From Burkholderiales bacterium (GTDB taxonomy: Bacteria > Pseudomonadota > Gammaproteobacteria > Burkholderiales > Burkholderiaceae_C), in assembly GCA_947453585.1 (NCBI GenBank), contig CANGHQ010000046.1, positions 1-8,945 of the forward strand: a stretch of DNA of 8,945 nucleotides. Direction: 5' to 3'. Position 1 is the stretch's first letter. Each line of letters opens with the position of its first letter. The notes under the pieces are model-generated. The model saw only the letters and a list, made by a program, of their open reading frames with translations. It was not told the origin of the DNA and ran no database searches. This document shows, one piece after another, positions 1-5,374 of the stretch. Both the position numbers and the translations under genes were made by a program.

Positions 1-845
1 CGCTCTTCAATCGGCGGGTGGGTGCTAAAGAGCTGGCCTATGCCGCCGGCAATGCCAAAGGCCGCCACGCTCTTGGGCAACTCGGCGGTGTGCAAGCCGC
101 CTAGGCGCGCCAGTGCGTTGACCATGGGCTGCTTGCGGCCCATGAGCTGCGCCGCACCAGAGTCCGCCCGAAACTCGCGGTGGCGCGAAAACCAGGCGAC
201 CACAATGGCTGCGGCAAAGCCCAGCACGATGTCCAGCACGATGGTGGTGATGTAGTAGCCCATGCCCGGGCCTGTATCGCGGTCGTCGCCCTTGCGCAAA
301 AAGCTGTCTACCGCGTAGCCGATCACGCGGCTCAAAAACACCACAAAAGTGTTCATCACGCCCTGAATCAGCGTCATGGTCACCATGTCGCCATTGGCGA
401 TATGGGCGACTTCATGGGCGATCACGGCTTCGACCTCTTCGCGCGTCATTCCTTGCAGCAAGCCGGTAGACACGGCCACCAGGGCCGAGTTTTTGAACGC
501 GCCGGTAGCAAAAGCGTTGGCATCGCCCTCAAAAATACCGACTTCGGGCATGCCGATTTGTGCCTTGTCGGCAAATTTGCGCACCGTGTCCACAATCCAG
601 GCCTCGTCGGCGTTTTGCGGCTGCTCAATCACGCGCACGCCCGAACTCCACTTGGCCAGGGGCTTGCTGATCAGGAGCGAAATAAACGCGCCGCCAAAGC
701 CCATCACCAACGCGTAACACAGCAAGGCGCCCAGGTTCAGGCCGTTTGCCGTGAGGTAGCGGTTGACCCCCAGCAGGCTGGCCACCATGCCCAGCACCAC
801 CACCACCAACACGTTGGTCAGCACAAACAACAAAATACGTTTCAT
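1..845 (-). CDS. htpX: Protease HtpX (M48 family membrane zinc metalloprotease), 3' end cut by window edge
   Basis: HtpX is an inner-membrane zinc metalloprotease that degrades misfolded membrane proteins and overlaps functionally with FtsH. The frame is open from the ATG at 845 to the window edge: 281 codons. E. coli HtpX has about 293, so only about ten residues are missing. The zinc motif HEVAH is at residues 144-148 and the third ligand is probably Glu224 in REFRAD. Hydrophobic segments lie at about 4-25, 38-60, 155-175 and 198-219. The protein reaches the conserved THPP near its end (276-279). The ATG follows a short upstream segment with only a weak purine-rich match (GAAAG). It lies 125 bp downstream of the DUF3025 gene on the same strand, far enough for its own promoter; a candidate is listed separately. 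Identification is firm. Only the C-terminus is unseen. Confidence 0.96.
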   Translation of the reverse strand, partial: MKRILLFVLTNVLVVVVLGMVASLLGVNRYLTANGLNLGALLCYALVMGFGGAFISLLISKPLAKWSSGVRVIEQPQNADEAWIVDTVRKFADKAQIGMPEVGIFEGDANAFATGAFKNSALVAVSTGLLQGMTREEVEAVIAHEVAHIANGDMVTMTLIQGVMNTFVVFLSRVIGYAVDSFLRKGDDRDTGPGMGYYITTIVLDIVLGFAAAIVVAWFSRHREFRADSGAAQLMGRKQPMVNALARLGGLHTAELPKSVAAFGIAGGIGQLFSTHPPIEE

Positions 846-903
846 ACAAATCACTTTCTACAAGAGACAAATGCCGCGCCTGCACCGCAGGCCTGTGGCG
901 GGC

Positions 904-931
904 ATATTAGGGCCACAGGTTCCAAACGCAA
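904..931 (-). promoter_or_regulatory. Candidate htpX promoter, possibly heat-shock sigma32-like
   Basis: Read on the minus strand, TTGCGT (931-926) and TAATAT (909-904) are separated by 16 nt, a weak-to-moderate sigma70 pair. The same stretch can be read as CTTGCG, 14 nt, then CCCTAATA, which resembles a sigma32 promoter (CTTGAA ... CCCCAT). The htpX gene of E. coli is heat-inducible, so the second reading is plausible. It lies about 60 nt upstream of the htpX ATG. Neither reading is a strong match. Confidence 0.35.
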
Positions 932-970
932 GCGCTGCGCCCCCTTTTAAGCCCAGAAAAACTGCGGCTT

Positions 971-1771
971 TTAGGCGCTGGGGCCCTCGGGCAGGCGCGG
1001 GGCACGAAACACAGCTGGGTCGTCATAAAAGCCAGGCTCGGCGTTGGCCGCCCACCAGCCGGGCACGCCCAGCACCGGCAAATGGGCAAAGGGTTTGGCG
1101 GCGAGCTTGTCGGCGCTCAGGTCTTGCGCCATCCAGGCGTCCATGGCGGCCAGGCCGGGTGCGCTGGCGTGCACCCGGTACACATGGGCGGTAATGCCCT
1201 TGCGCGGCGCCACCAGCTTTTCCAGCAGCGCGTGGCCAAACAAGACCAGTTGCGCCTGCGCCCACAACGGACGCAGGGTGACAAACAGGCGCGCCCAGTC
1301 TTTGGCCACCAGCGCGTCCCACAGGGCGTCGGGCGCTTGCAAAAAGGCGGCGTTTTCGTCAAACACGGTAATGCCGTCGCGCGCCGGACCGCGCACGCTG
1401 TGGATGCCACTGCGCGCAATCTGCTCGGCCTGCAGCACGTTGAGCCGTGTTTTGGTGTGGGGGAAATGCAGCCAACACAGGCCATTAAAAAAGTCGTGCA
1501 AGCCTTCGCGCGTGGGCACCTGGCGCGTGCGGTAGATGAAAGCCTCATAGGCCTCGCCCGCAGGCAGCGCCTGCTGGGGCACAAAGCGCACCGGGCAGGC
1601 CGAACCAGCAAGGTTGCCAGGCGCGCCGTGGAGGCTCTGCGCGCTATGGTCATTCAGCGCCGACGCGCTGTCAGCGCCCGCCAGCACTTGCGCGGCCAGC
1701 GCCTGCCCTTGGGCGCGCCAGGGCGATAGCCAAGGCGCGGCCCAGTCGATGGCGTCTAGGCCAGGCGCCAC
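971..1771 (-). CDS. DUF3025 family protein, function unknown
   Basis: A 266-residue protein I recognise as DUF3025, a family without an established biochemical function that is common in beta- and gammaproteobacteria. Family-like blocks visible here are YEAFIYRTRQVPTR (75-88), HDFFNGLCWLHFPHTK (92-107), FDENAAF (137-143), GHALLEKL (179-186) and LPVLGVPGWW (231-240). It has no signal peptide or clear membrane segment, so it is probably cytosolic. The start is a GTG inside the last codons of pyrC: the two genes overlap by 16 nt in different frames. This suggests co-transcription and translational coupling with pyrC. The Shine-Dalgarno match is poor (GGTGG some 15 nt upstream), which fits coupling. 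The stop is TAA. The link to pyrC is positional; a role in pyrimidine metabolism should not be assumed. Confidence 0.85.
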   Translation of the reverse strand: MAPGLDAIDWAAPWLSPWRAQGQALAAQVLAGADSASALNDHSAQSLHGAPGNLAGSACPVRFVPQQALPAGEAYEAFIYRTRQVPTREGLHDFFNGLCWLHFPHTKTRLNVLQAEQIARSGIHSVRGPARDGITVFDENAAFLQAPDALWDALVAKDWARLFVTLRPLWAQAQLVLFGHALLEKLVAPRKGITAHVYRVHASAPGLAAMDAWMAQDLSADKLAAKPFAHLPVLGVPGWWAANAEPGFYDDPAVFRAPRLPEGPSA

Positions 1772-2793
1772 TGCAGGGTTTCGCCACCGGCCAGGGGCTT
1801 GAGCACCGCGTCGCCAAAGGCGTAGCCCTCGGGCGGCGTCCAGCTTTCGCGGCGCAGGGTGACTTTGCTGGCATTGCGGGGCAAGGCATAAAAGTCGGGG
1901 CCAAAAAAGCTGGCAAAGCCTTCCAGGCGGTCAAGCGCACCGGCGGCCTCAAAGGCCTGGGCATACAGCTCGATGGCGGCGTGCGCGGTGTAGCAGCCAG
2001 CGCAGCCGCTGGCATGCTCTTTAAGGTGCGCGGCGTGGGGCGCGCTGTCGGTGCCCAAGAAGAACTGGGGCGAGCCGCTGGTGGCGGCAGCAACCAGCGC
2101 CAGCCGGTGGGTTTCGCGCTTTAGCACCGGCAGGCAGTAGTAATGCGGGCGAATGCCGCCCTTAAAAATCGCGTTGCGGTTGTACAGCATGTGGTGCGCG
2201 GTGATGGTGGCCGCCGTGAGCGGGCCTGCGCTTTGCACGTATTGCGCTGCGTCAGCCGTGGTGATGTGTTCAAACACGATTTTCAGACCCGGAAAATCGC
2301 GGCGCAGCGGAATGAGCTGCTGGTCGATGAACACCGCCTCGCGGTCAAACAGGTCCACGTCGGCGTCCGTCACCTCGCCGTGCACCAAGAGCGGCATGCC
2401 CGCGCGCTGCATGGCCTCTAGCGTGGGGTAGGTGTGGCGCAGGTCGGTCACGCCAGCGTCGCTGTTGGTGGTGGCGCCGGCCGGATAGAGCTTGACGGCC
2501 ACCACGCCAGCGTCTTTGGCGCGGGCAATCTCGTCAGGCGGCAGCTTGTCGGTCAGGTACAGCGTCATCAGCGGCTCAAAGTCCACGCCCGCAGGCACGG
2601 CAGCCAAAATGCGCGCGCGGTAGGCCAGGGCCTGCTGCGCGGTGGTGACCGGCGGCTTGAGGTTGGGCATGACCACGGCGCGGCCAAACTGGGCGGCGGT
2701 GTGCGGCACCACGGTGGCCAGCGCTTGGCCGTCGCGCAGGTGCACATGCCAGTCGTCGGGGCGGGTCAGGGTCAGGGTGGGGGCTGTGGTCAT
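1756..2793 (-). CDS. pyrC: Dihydroorotase, class II (PyrC)
   Basis: PyrC catalyses reversible cyclisation of N-carbamoyl-L-aspartate to dihydroorotate, the third step of de novo pyrimidine synthesis, in the cytosol. The protein is 345 aa (E. coli PyrC is 348) and is complete. Zinc-site residues are all present: His16 and His18 in WHVHLRDG, the carboxylated lysine Lys101 in VVAVKLYP, His138 in LLVHGE, His176 in FEHITT and Asp249 in LGTDSAPH. Each falls within one position of the E. coli numbering. I chose the ATG at 2793 because it gives the family length and puts WHVH at residue 15. The frame is open for 72 more codons upstream to 3009, but that stretch is low-complexity Arg/Pro/Ala and overlaps the LysR end. 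No clear Shine-Dalgarno precedes this ATG. The DUF3025 gene follows with a 16-nt overlap. Confidence 0.97.
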   Translation of the reverse strand: MTTAPTLTLTRPDDWHVHLRDGQALATVVPHTAAQFGRAVVMPNLKPPVTTAQQALAYRARILAAVPAGVDFEPLMTLYLTDKLPPDEIARAKDAGVVAVKLYPAGATTNSDAGVTDLRHTYPTLEAMQRAGMPLLVHGEVTDADVDLFDREAVFIDQQLIPLRRDFPGLKIVFEHITTADAAQYVQSAGPLTAATITAHHMLYNRNAIFKGGIRPHYYCLPVLKRETHRLALVAAATSGSPQFFLGTDSAPHAAHLKEHASGCAGCYTAHAAIELYAQAFEAAGALDRLEGFASFFGPDFYALPRNASKVTLRRESWTPPEGYAFGDAVLKPLAGGETLQWRLA

Positions 2794-2975
2794 GGCGTGG
2801 GGCAATGTCGATAAAAGCGGGGGCAAATTGGAGTTCAGGCGCAGGCGCGCCAAAAGGTTGGGGCTATTGTCCCAGAGCTTGCCCAAGCGCTGGCGGGGGC
2901 CGGGCGCGGTGGGTGCGCGTGAACAAGCGCGGGCAGGGGCGCGGGTGTCAGCGCGGGTGGGTGTGCGGCCCCTTG
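2794..2975. other. Intergenic region between the LysR gene and pyrC
   Basis: These 182 bp carry the pyrC leader and, presumably, its promoter. The half next to the LysR gene is very GC-rich with repeated GCGCGGG/GGGTG words. The half next to pyrC is more AT-rich and includes a TTTTATCG stretch about 20 nt before the ATG. I could not find a convincing -35/-10 pair. No good terminator hairpin for the LysR gene is visible, so read-through into pyrC remains possible. Confidence 0.5.
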
Positions 2976-3947
2976 TCAGTCCGCGCGGCTGGCGCGCAGG
3001 TAGTCCCACAGCGCCTGCGCACTGTGCGGCGCATCGGTGGCGGGCACGCGCTGGGGCGCGGCGCCCGGGCGGTGCTGCTCGGTAATGTGGGGCCGCTCGC
3101 GGTAGGCGCGCACTTCCATGGTGATTTGCATGCTGGCCAATTCCGGCGGCAGGGCGCTGACCAGCTTGTGCGCGAGCAGCTCGTTTTGCACCGCGCTGTG
3201 CGGCAAAAAGGCAACGCCATGGCCTTCAAGCGCCATGGCTTTGAGGCCCTCGGCCATGTCGGTCTCGTAAACCCGATCCAAGTGAATGGGCACAGGCGCG
3301 CCCTTCAAAATCAAGTCCACCATCTGGCCCAGGTACGCGCCTTCGGCATACGCCAGATAGGGCAGCGGCTGGCCCGGTTTGCCCGGCAGCTGAAACAGCG
3401 GCGCGCCGTTGGCATCAGGCTTGGCGTAGGGCGCCACCACTTCCTGGCCCAGGCTGACCATGTCAAAGCGGTCTGAGCCCAATTGGTAGGGTTGCGAAGG
3501 GTGGTGGTAGGCAATGAGCACATCGCAATTGCCTTCGGCCAGGCGGGTAACAGCGTCGTGCACATTGAGCGCGATCAGGCGGCTTTTGATGGGCCCGAAG
3601 TGCTCGCGCAGGCCCGAGACCCAGGCCGGAAAGAAAGTAAAGGCCAGCGTGTGCGGCACGGCAAACTCGACCACGTCTTGCCCCGGCGCGGTGTGGCCGC
3701 GCAGCATGGCGCGCGTGGTTTGCAGGGCTTGCAGCACTTCAAGCGCTTGCTCGTAGAGCGTGGCACCCGCAGCCGTCAGGCGCGTGGGATACGAGCTGCG
3801 GTCCACCAAGTCCACCCCCGCCCAGGCTTCGAGCGACTGGATGCGGCGCGAAAACGCGGGCTGTGTGACGTGGCGCAGTTGGGCGGAGCGGCTGAAACTG
3901 CGGGTTTCAGCGAGTGAGACAAAGTCTTCGAGCCATTTGGTTTCCAT
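2976..3947 (-). CDS. LysR-type transcriptional regulator, HypT/YjiE-like
   Basis: A 323-aa LysR-family regulator. The N-terminal winged helix-turn-helix spans about residues 4-62, with the typical FSRSAQLRHVTQPAFSRRI (18-36) and RLTAAG (56-61) blocks. A linker helix follows (64-85), then a two-lobed effector-binding domain (about 92-282). The opening METKWLEDF, the PLFQLPGKP...LAYAEGAYLG block (183-207) and DMAEGLKAMALEGHGVAFLPH (230-250) recall E. coli HypT (YjiE), the hypochlorite-responsive regulator. This is from memory, not an alignment. The segment 284-309 before the last helix (QALWDYLR) looks like an insertion relative to HypT. The ATG at 3947 is chosen by homology; the 79 extra open codons upstream are low-complexity. 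No divergent partner adjoins it, so its targets are unknown. Autoregulation is likely for the family. Confidence 0.88.
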   Translation of the reverse strand: METKWLEDFVSLAETRSFSRSAQLRHVTQPAFSRRIQSLEAWAGVDLVDRSSYPTRLTAAGATLYEQALEVLQALQTTRAMLRGHTAPGQDVVEFAVPHTLAFTFFPAWVSGLREHFGPIKSRLIALNVHDAVTRLAEGNCDVLIAYHHPSQPYQLGSDRFDMVSLGQEVVAPYAKPDANGAPLFQLPGKPGQPLPYLAYAEGAYLGQMVDLILKGAPVPIHLDRVYETDMAEGLKAMALEGHGVAFLPHSAVQNELLAHKLVSALPPELASMQITMEVRAYRERPHITEQHRPGAAPQRVPATDAPHSAQALWDYLRASRAD

Positions 3948-3954
3948 AGCTGAA

Positions 3955-3960
3955 ATTATG
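3955..3960 (-). promoter_or_regulatory. Candidate -10 (CATAAT) of the LysR gene, implying a leaderless transcript
   Basis: On the minus strand CATAAT matches the sigma70 -10 consensus at 5 of 6 positions and stands out in a very GC-rich background. It ends 7 nt before the LysR ATG. If used, transcription would start at or next to the A of the start codon. This agrees with the lack of any Shine-Dalgarno sequence there. No recognisable -35 lies at the right distance; that place is taken by an inverted repeat. Confidence 0.4.
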
Positions 3961-3962
3961 AA

Positions 3963-3987
3963 CGCTGGCGGGCGCGGGCCGCCAGCG
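3963..3987. repeat. Perfect inverted repeat, 9-bp arms with 7-nt spacer
   Basis: CGCTGGCGG (3963-3971) is exactly complementary to CCGCCAGCG (3979-3987) across a 7-nt GC spacer. On the minus strand the stem is followed by TTCATAATTT, so it could end hsp20 transcription 180 nt downstream of that gene. It also sits at the -35 position of the candidate LysR promoter, where it could be an operator. It does not fit the T-N11-A LysR box. Confidence 0.5.
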
Positions 3988-4170
3988 CACCCTTTTGCGC
4001 TCTTTCGCGTGCGTGCAAACTCAGTGCGGGCGCCGACCCGCAGGCCGGCGCAGCGCAGGAACGAAGGCGGGCTCGCTGCCGCGCACGCGCCGAAGCGCGC
4101 GCAGCGGCGCCGCAAACCACCAACGAACACAGCCGCGCCAGCGTGGCGCGTTTGTCTGTCGCAAGGCCAT
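3988..4170. other. GC-rich intergenic region downstream of hsp20, with a hairpin
   Basis: This stretch separates hsp20 from the LysR upstream region and holds no recognisable gene. A perfect hairpin, CGCGCCA / TGGCGCG with a 3-nt loop, lies at 4134-4150, starting about 20 nt past the hsp20 stop. It lacks a T-run on the minus strand, so as an intrinsic terminator it is weak. A 10-nt palindrome GCGGCGCCGC also occurs nearby. Frames crossing the region are low-complexity Arg/Ala/Pro and not protein-like. Confidence 0.45.
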
Positions 4171-4599
4171 TTACTTGACCGCAATCCGGTGCGAACTGCT
4201 GCCGGCCTTTTTGGGCAAGTCCAGCGTCAACACGCCATCTTCGTACTTGGCCACGGCTTTGGTGTCGTCCACGTCCGTGGCCAGGGTAAAGGCGCGTGAC
4301 ACCGAGCCGTAGTGGCGCTCGCTGCGCCAGACCTTGCCGTCGGCGTCTTTGGTTTCCATCTCGTCCGCCGTCTGCGCGTCGATCTGCACCAGGTTGCCAT
4401 CCACGCGGACGTTGATGTGGTCTTTCTTCACGCCGGGCAGGTCGGCGCGCACCTTGAAGTGGCCGTCTTTTTCAGTGACATCGACCCGAAAATCGAGTTC
4501 GCTGCCCATGCGCTCGGAACGAAACGGCGCCATCATGCGGCGAAAGACGACGTCAAAGGGATCGCTCAGGTTGCTTTCAAACAAGCTCAGGTTGCTCAT
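4171..4599 (-). CDS. Hsp20/alpha-crystallin family small heat-shock protein
   Basis: An ATP-independent holdase chaperone that binds unfolding proteins and keeps them soluble for refolding by DnaK/ClpB. It is a complete cytosolic protein of 142 aa, a usual length. A short N-terminal arm (1-35) precedes the alpha-crystallin domain (about 36-130), with DFRVDVTEKDGHFKVRADLPG near its start and the conserved DGVLTLDLPK at 121-130. The C-terminal tail has the I-x-V oligomerisation motif IAV at 139-141. The start ATG has a clear ribosome site (GGAG, 4611-4608, spaced 8 nt). It is divergent from the host-attachment gene across a 292-bp region with FNR-like boxes, and its leader can fold into alternative hairpins. 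An accessory ftsH follows on the far side of the divergent gene. The family is certain; whether it resembles IbpA or the class C group is not decided. Confidence 0.97.
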   Translation of the reverse strand: MSNLSLFESNLSDPFDVVFRRMMAPFRSERMGSELDFRVDVTEKDGHFKVRADLPGVKKDHINVRVDGNLVQIDAQTADEMETKDADGKVWRSERHYGSVSRAFTLATDVDDTKAVAKYEDGVLTLDLPKKAGSSSHRIAVK

Positions 4600-4606
4600 G
4601 GCATTT

Positions 4607-4666
4607 ACTCCAAAAATATGAAAAGTGGTTAAGGGAAAACAGTGGGACTCGAACTGAAAACCACTG
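4607..4666 (-). promoter_or_regulatory. hsp20 leader with ribosome site and alternative hairpins
   Basis: In the mRNA, CAGTGG (4666-4661) can pair with CCACTG (4645-4640). Alternatively the overlapping AGTGGTT (4665-4659) can pair with AACCACT (4630-4624). These folds exclude each other. Just before the start, ACUUU (4626-4622) can pair weakly, with two G-U pairs, with the Shine-Dalgarno GGAGU (4611-4607). That resembles a fourU-type RNA thermometer. The pairings are visible in the sequence; a regulatory role is inferred. Confidence 0.4.
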
Positions 4667-4679
4667 CACCGGAAGCAAC

Positions 4680-4719
4680 ATTAATCTTCGCGGCCGCCAG
4701 GCTCGGTGCGAAAAATCAA
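4680..4719 (-). promoter_or_regulatory. Weak FNR/Anr-like box and candidate -10 facing hsp20
   Basis: On the minus strand TTGATTTTTCGCAC (4719-4706) fits TTGAT-N4-ATCAA at 7 of 10 defined bases, with one perfect half-site. Twenty nt further on is ATTAAT (4685-4680), a 4-of-6 match to a -10. The spacing is close to that of class II FNR promoters (box centred near -41.5). The start would give an hsp20 leader of roughly 75 nt. The right half-site is poor, so the call is tentative. Confidence 0.35.
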
Positions 4720-4774
4720 CATGTTTGCGCGTGCCCGGCAACTGCTGGGGCAGCACTGGCACTGCTCGGAAACA

Positions 4775-4788
4775 TTGATCTGGCGCAA
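4775..4788 (+). promoter_or_regulatory. FNR/Anr-type binding site
   Basis: TTGATCTGGCGCAA matches the FNR/Anr consensus TTGAT-N4-ATCAA at 8 of 10 defined positions, and it lies within the inverted repeat CATTG...CAATG. It lies 103 bp upstream of the host-attachment start and 175 bp upstream of the hsp20 start. A candidate -10, TAGATT (4810-4815), begins 21 nt after it. This places the box near -40.5, the class II activating position. It suggests oxygen-limited induction of the plus-strand gene. Confidence 0.6.
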
Positions 4789-4809
4789 TGCTTTTTGGGA
4801 GAAGTCGCG

Positions 4810-4815
4810 TAGATT
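4810..4815 (+). promoter_or_regulatory. Candidate -10 of the host-attachment gene
   Basis: TAGATT matches TATAAT at 4 of 6 positions and stands 21 nt after the FNR-type box. It would start transcription near 4822, with a leader of about 70 nt. There is no -35 hexamer, which is normal where an activator replaces it. Taken alone the hexamer is weak; its position is the evidence. Confidence 0.4.
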
Positions 4816-4891
4816 GGGTCGGCGCGGTGGCAGCCCTCGCGACAGCAGTGTGGGCGCGGCCAAGGATAAAAAAACATTCAAAGGAATTGCC

Positions 4892-5341
4892 ATGACCAGA
4901 ACCTGGGTACTGATTGCCGACAACCACCGTGGCCGCCTGTTTGAGCGCCAGGCGCGCGGGCACGCGCTGTTGGAGCTGGCCGACTTTGTCTACCCCAACG
5001 ACAGCGCCCTGGGCGGCGGGCACCACGAAAGCACCCTGACCAAGGGGCACGGAGCCACCGGCCATGCCGGCACCCAGTTTGAGCCGCATAGCGACCCGCG
5101 CGCCAAAGACCGGCGCATGTTCTCGCAGCTGCTGGCCGCGCACCTGAACGACGGTGTGGCTTCGCAGCAATGCGGCGCGCTGGTGCTGATTGCGCCCGGC
5201 CCCATGCTGGGCGACCTGCGCCCGCGCCTGAGCGTGAGCGCGGGCAACGCGCTGCGCCACAGCGTGGACAGCGACCTGACGCACTTTGAGGGCCGCGAGC
5301 TGCAGCAGCGGGTGGACCAAGCGCTGCAGTTCGTGCACTGA
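4892..5341 (+). CDS. Host attachment family protein (baeRF-like)
   Basis: A 149-aa cytosolic protein of the family annotated as 'protein required for attachment to host cells', related to bacterial archaeo-eukaryotic release factor-like (baeRF) domains. Family-like features are the opening TWVLIADNHRGRLFE (4-18), the EPHSDP block (64-69), the strand VLIAPGPMLGDLR (98-110) and the ending DLTHFEGRELQQRV (128-141). The name is historical; the molecular role is unknown, and a ribosome- or RNA-related function is only proposed for baeRF proteins. Histidines are clustered at 44, 45, 53, 58 and 66. The ATG at 4892 has a good ribosome site (AAGGA, 4881-4885, 6 nt away). A longer frame upstream to 4706 crosses the promoter region and is not credible. 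It is the only plus-strand gene, divergent from hsp20 and convergent with ftsH, behind an FNR-type box. Confidence 0.85.
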   Translation: MTRTWVLIADNHRGRLFERQARGHALLELADFVYPNDSALGGGHHESTLTKGHGATGHAGTQFEPHSDPRAKDRRMFSQLLAAHLNDGVASQQCGALVLIAPGPMLGDLRPRLSVSAGNALRHSVDSDLTHFEGRELQQRVDQALQFVH

Positions 5342-5348
5342 GACGCAG

Positions 5349-5373
5349 GCACCAAACCCGGGAGTGTTGGCGC
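5349..5373. terminator. Possible bidirectional terminator between convergent genes
   Basis: In the 33-bp gap between the host-attachment stop and the ftsH stop, GCACCAA (5349-5355) and TTGGCGC (5367-5373) can form a stem with an 11-nt loop. On the minus strand all seven pairs form (one G-U); on the plus strand one mismatch remains. The plus-strand stem is followed by only TTTA. Location supports a terminator; the missing T-run argues for a weak one. Confidence 0.35.
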
Positions 5374-5374
5374 T

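Noticed and set aside
180..950. A 256-codon plus-strand open frame opposite htpX
   Set aside because: It is antisense to a clear HtpX with intact catalytic motifs, is rich in His/Gln/Arg, and matches no family I know. It is a GC-driven shadow, as are other long plus-strand frames here (for example 2805-3476, 5570-6469 and 7726-8823).
2794..3009. N-terminal extension of pyrC by 72 codons
   Set aside because: The extension is low-complexity Arg/Pro/Ala and overlaps the LysR 3' end. The internal ATG gives the normal family length and zinc-site positions.
4134..4150. A strong intrinsic terminator after hsp20
   Set aside because: The hairpin is perfect but has a 3-nt loop and no T-run on the minus strand, so I only describe it as a hairpin.
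3948..4184. N-terminal extension of the LysR protein by 79 codons
   Set aside because: LysR proteins begin right before the helix-turn-helix, as at METKW. The extension is low-complexity and overlaps the end of hsp20.
4681..4923. 80-codon minus-strand frame in the hsp20/host-attachment region
   Set aside because: It overlaps the start of the host-attachment gene, lies over both FNR-like boxes and has no family-like features.
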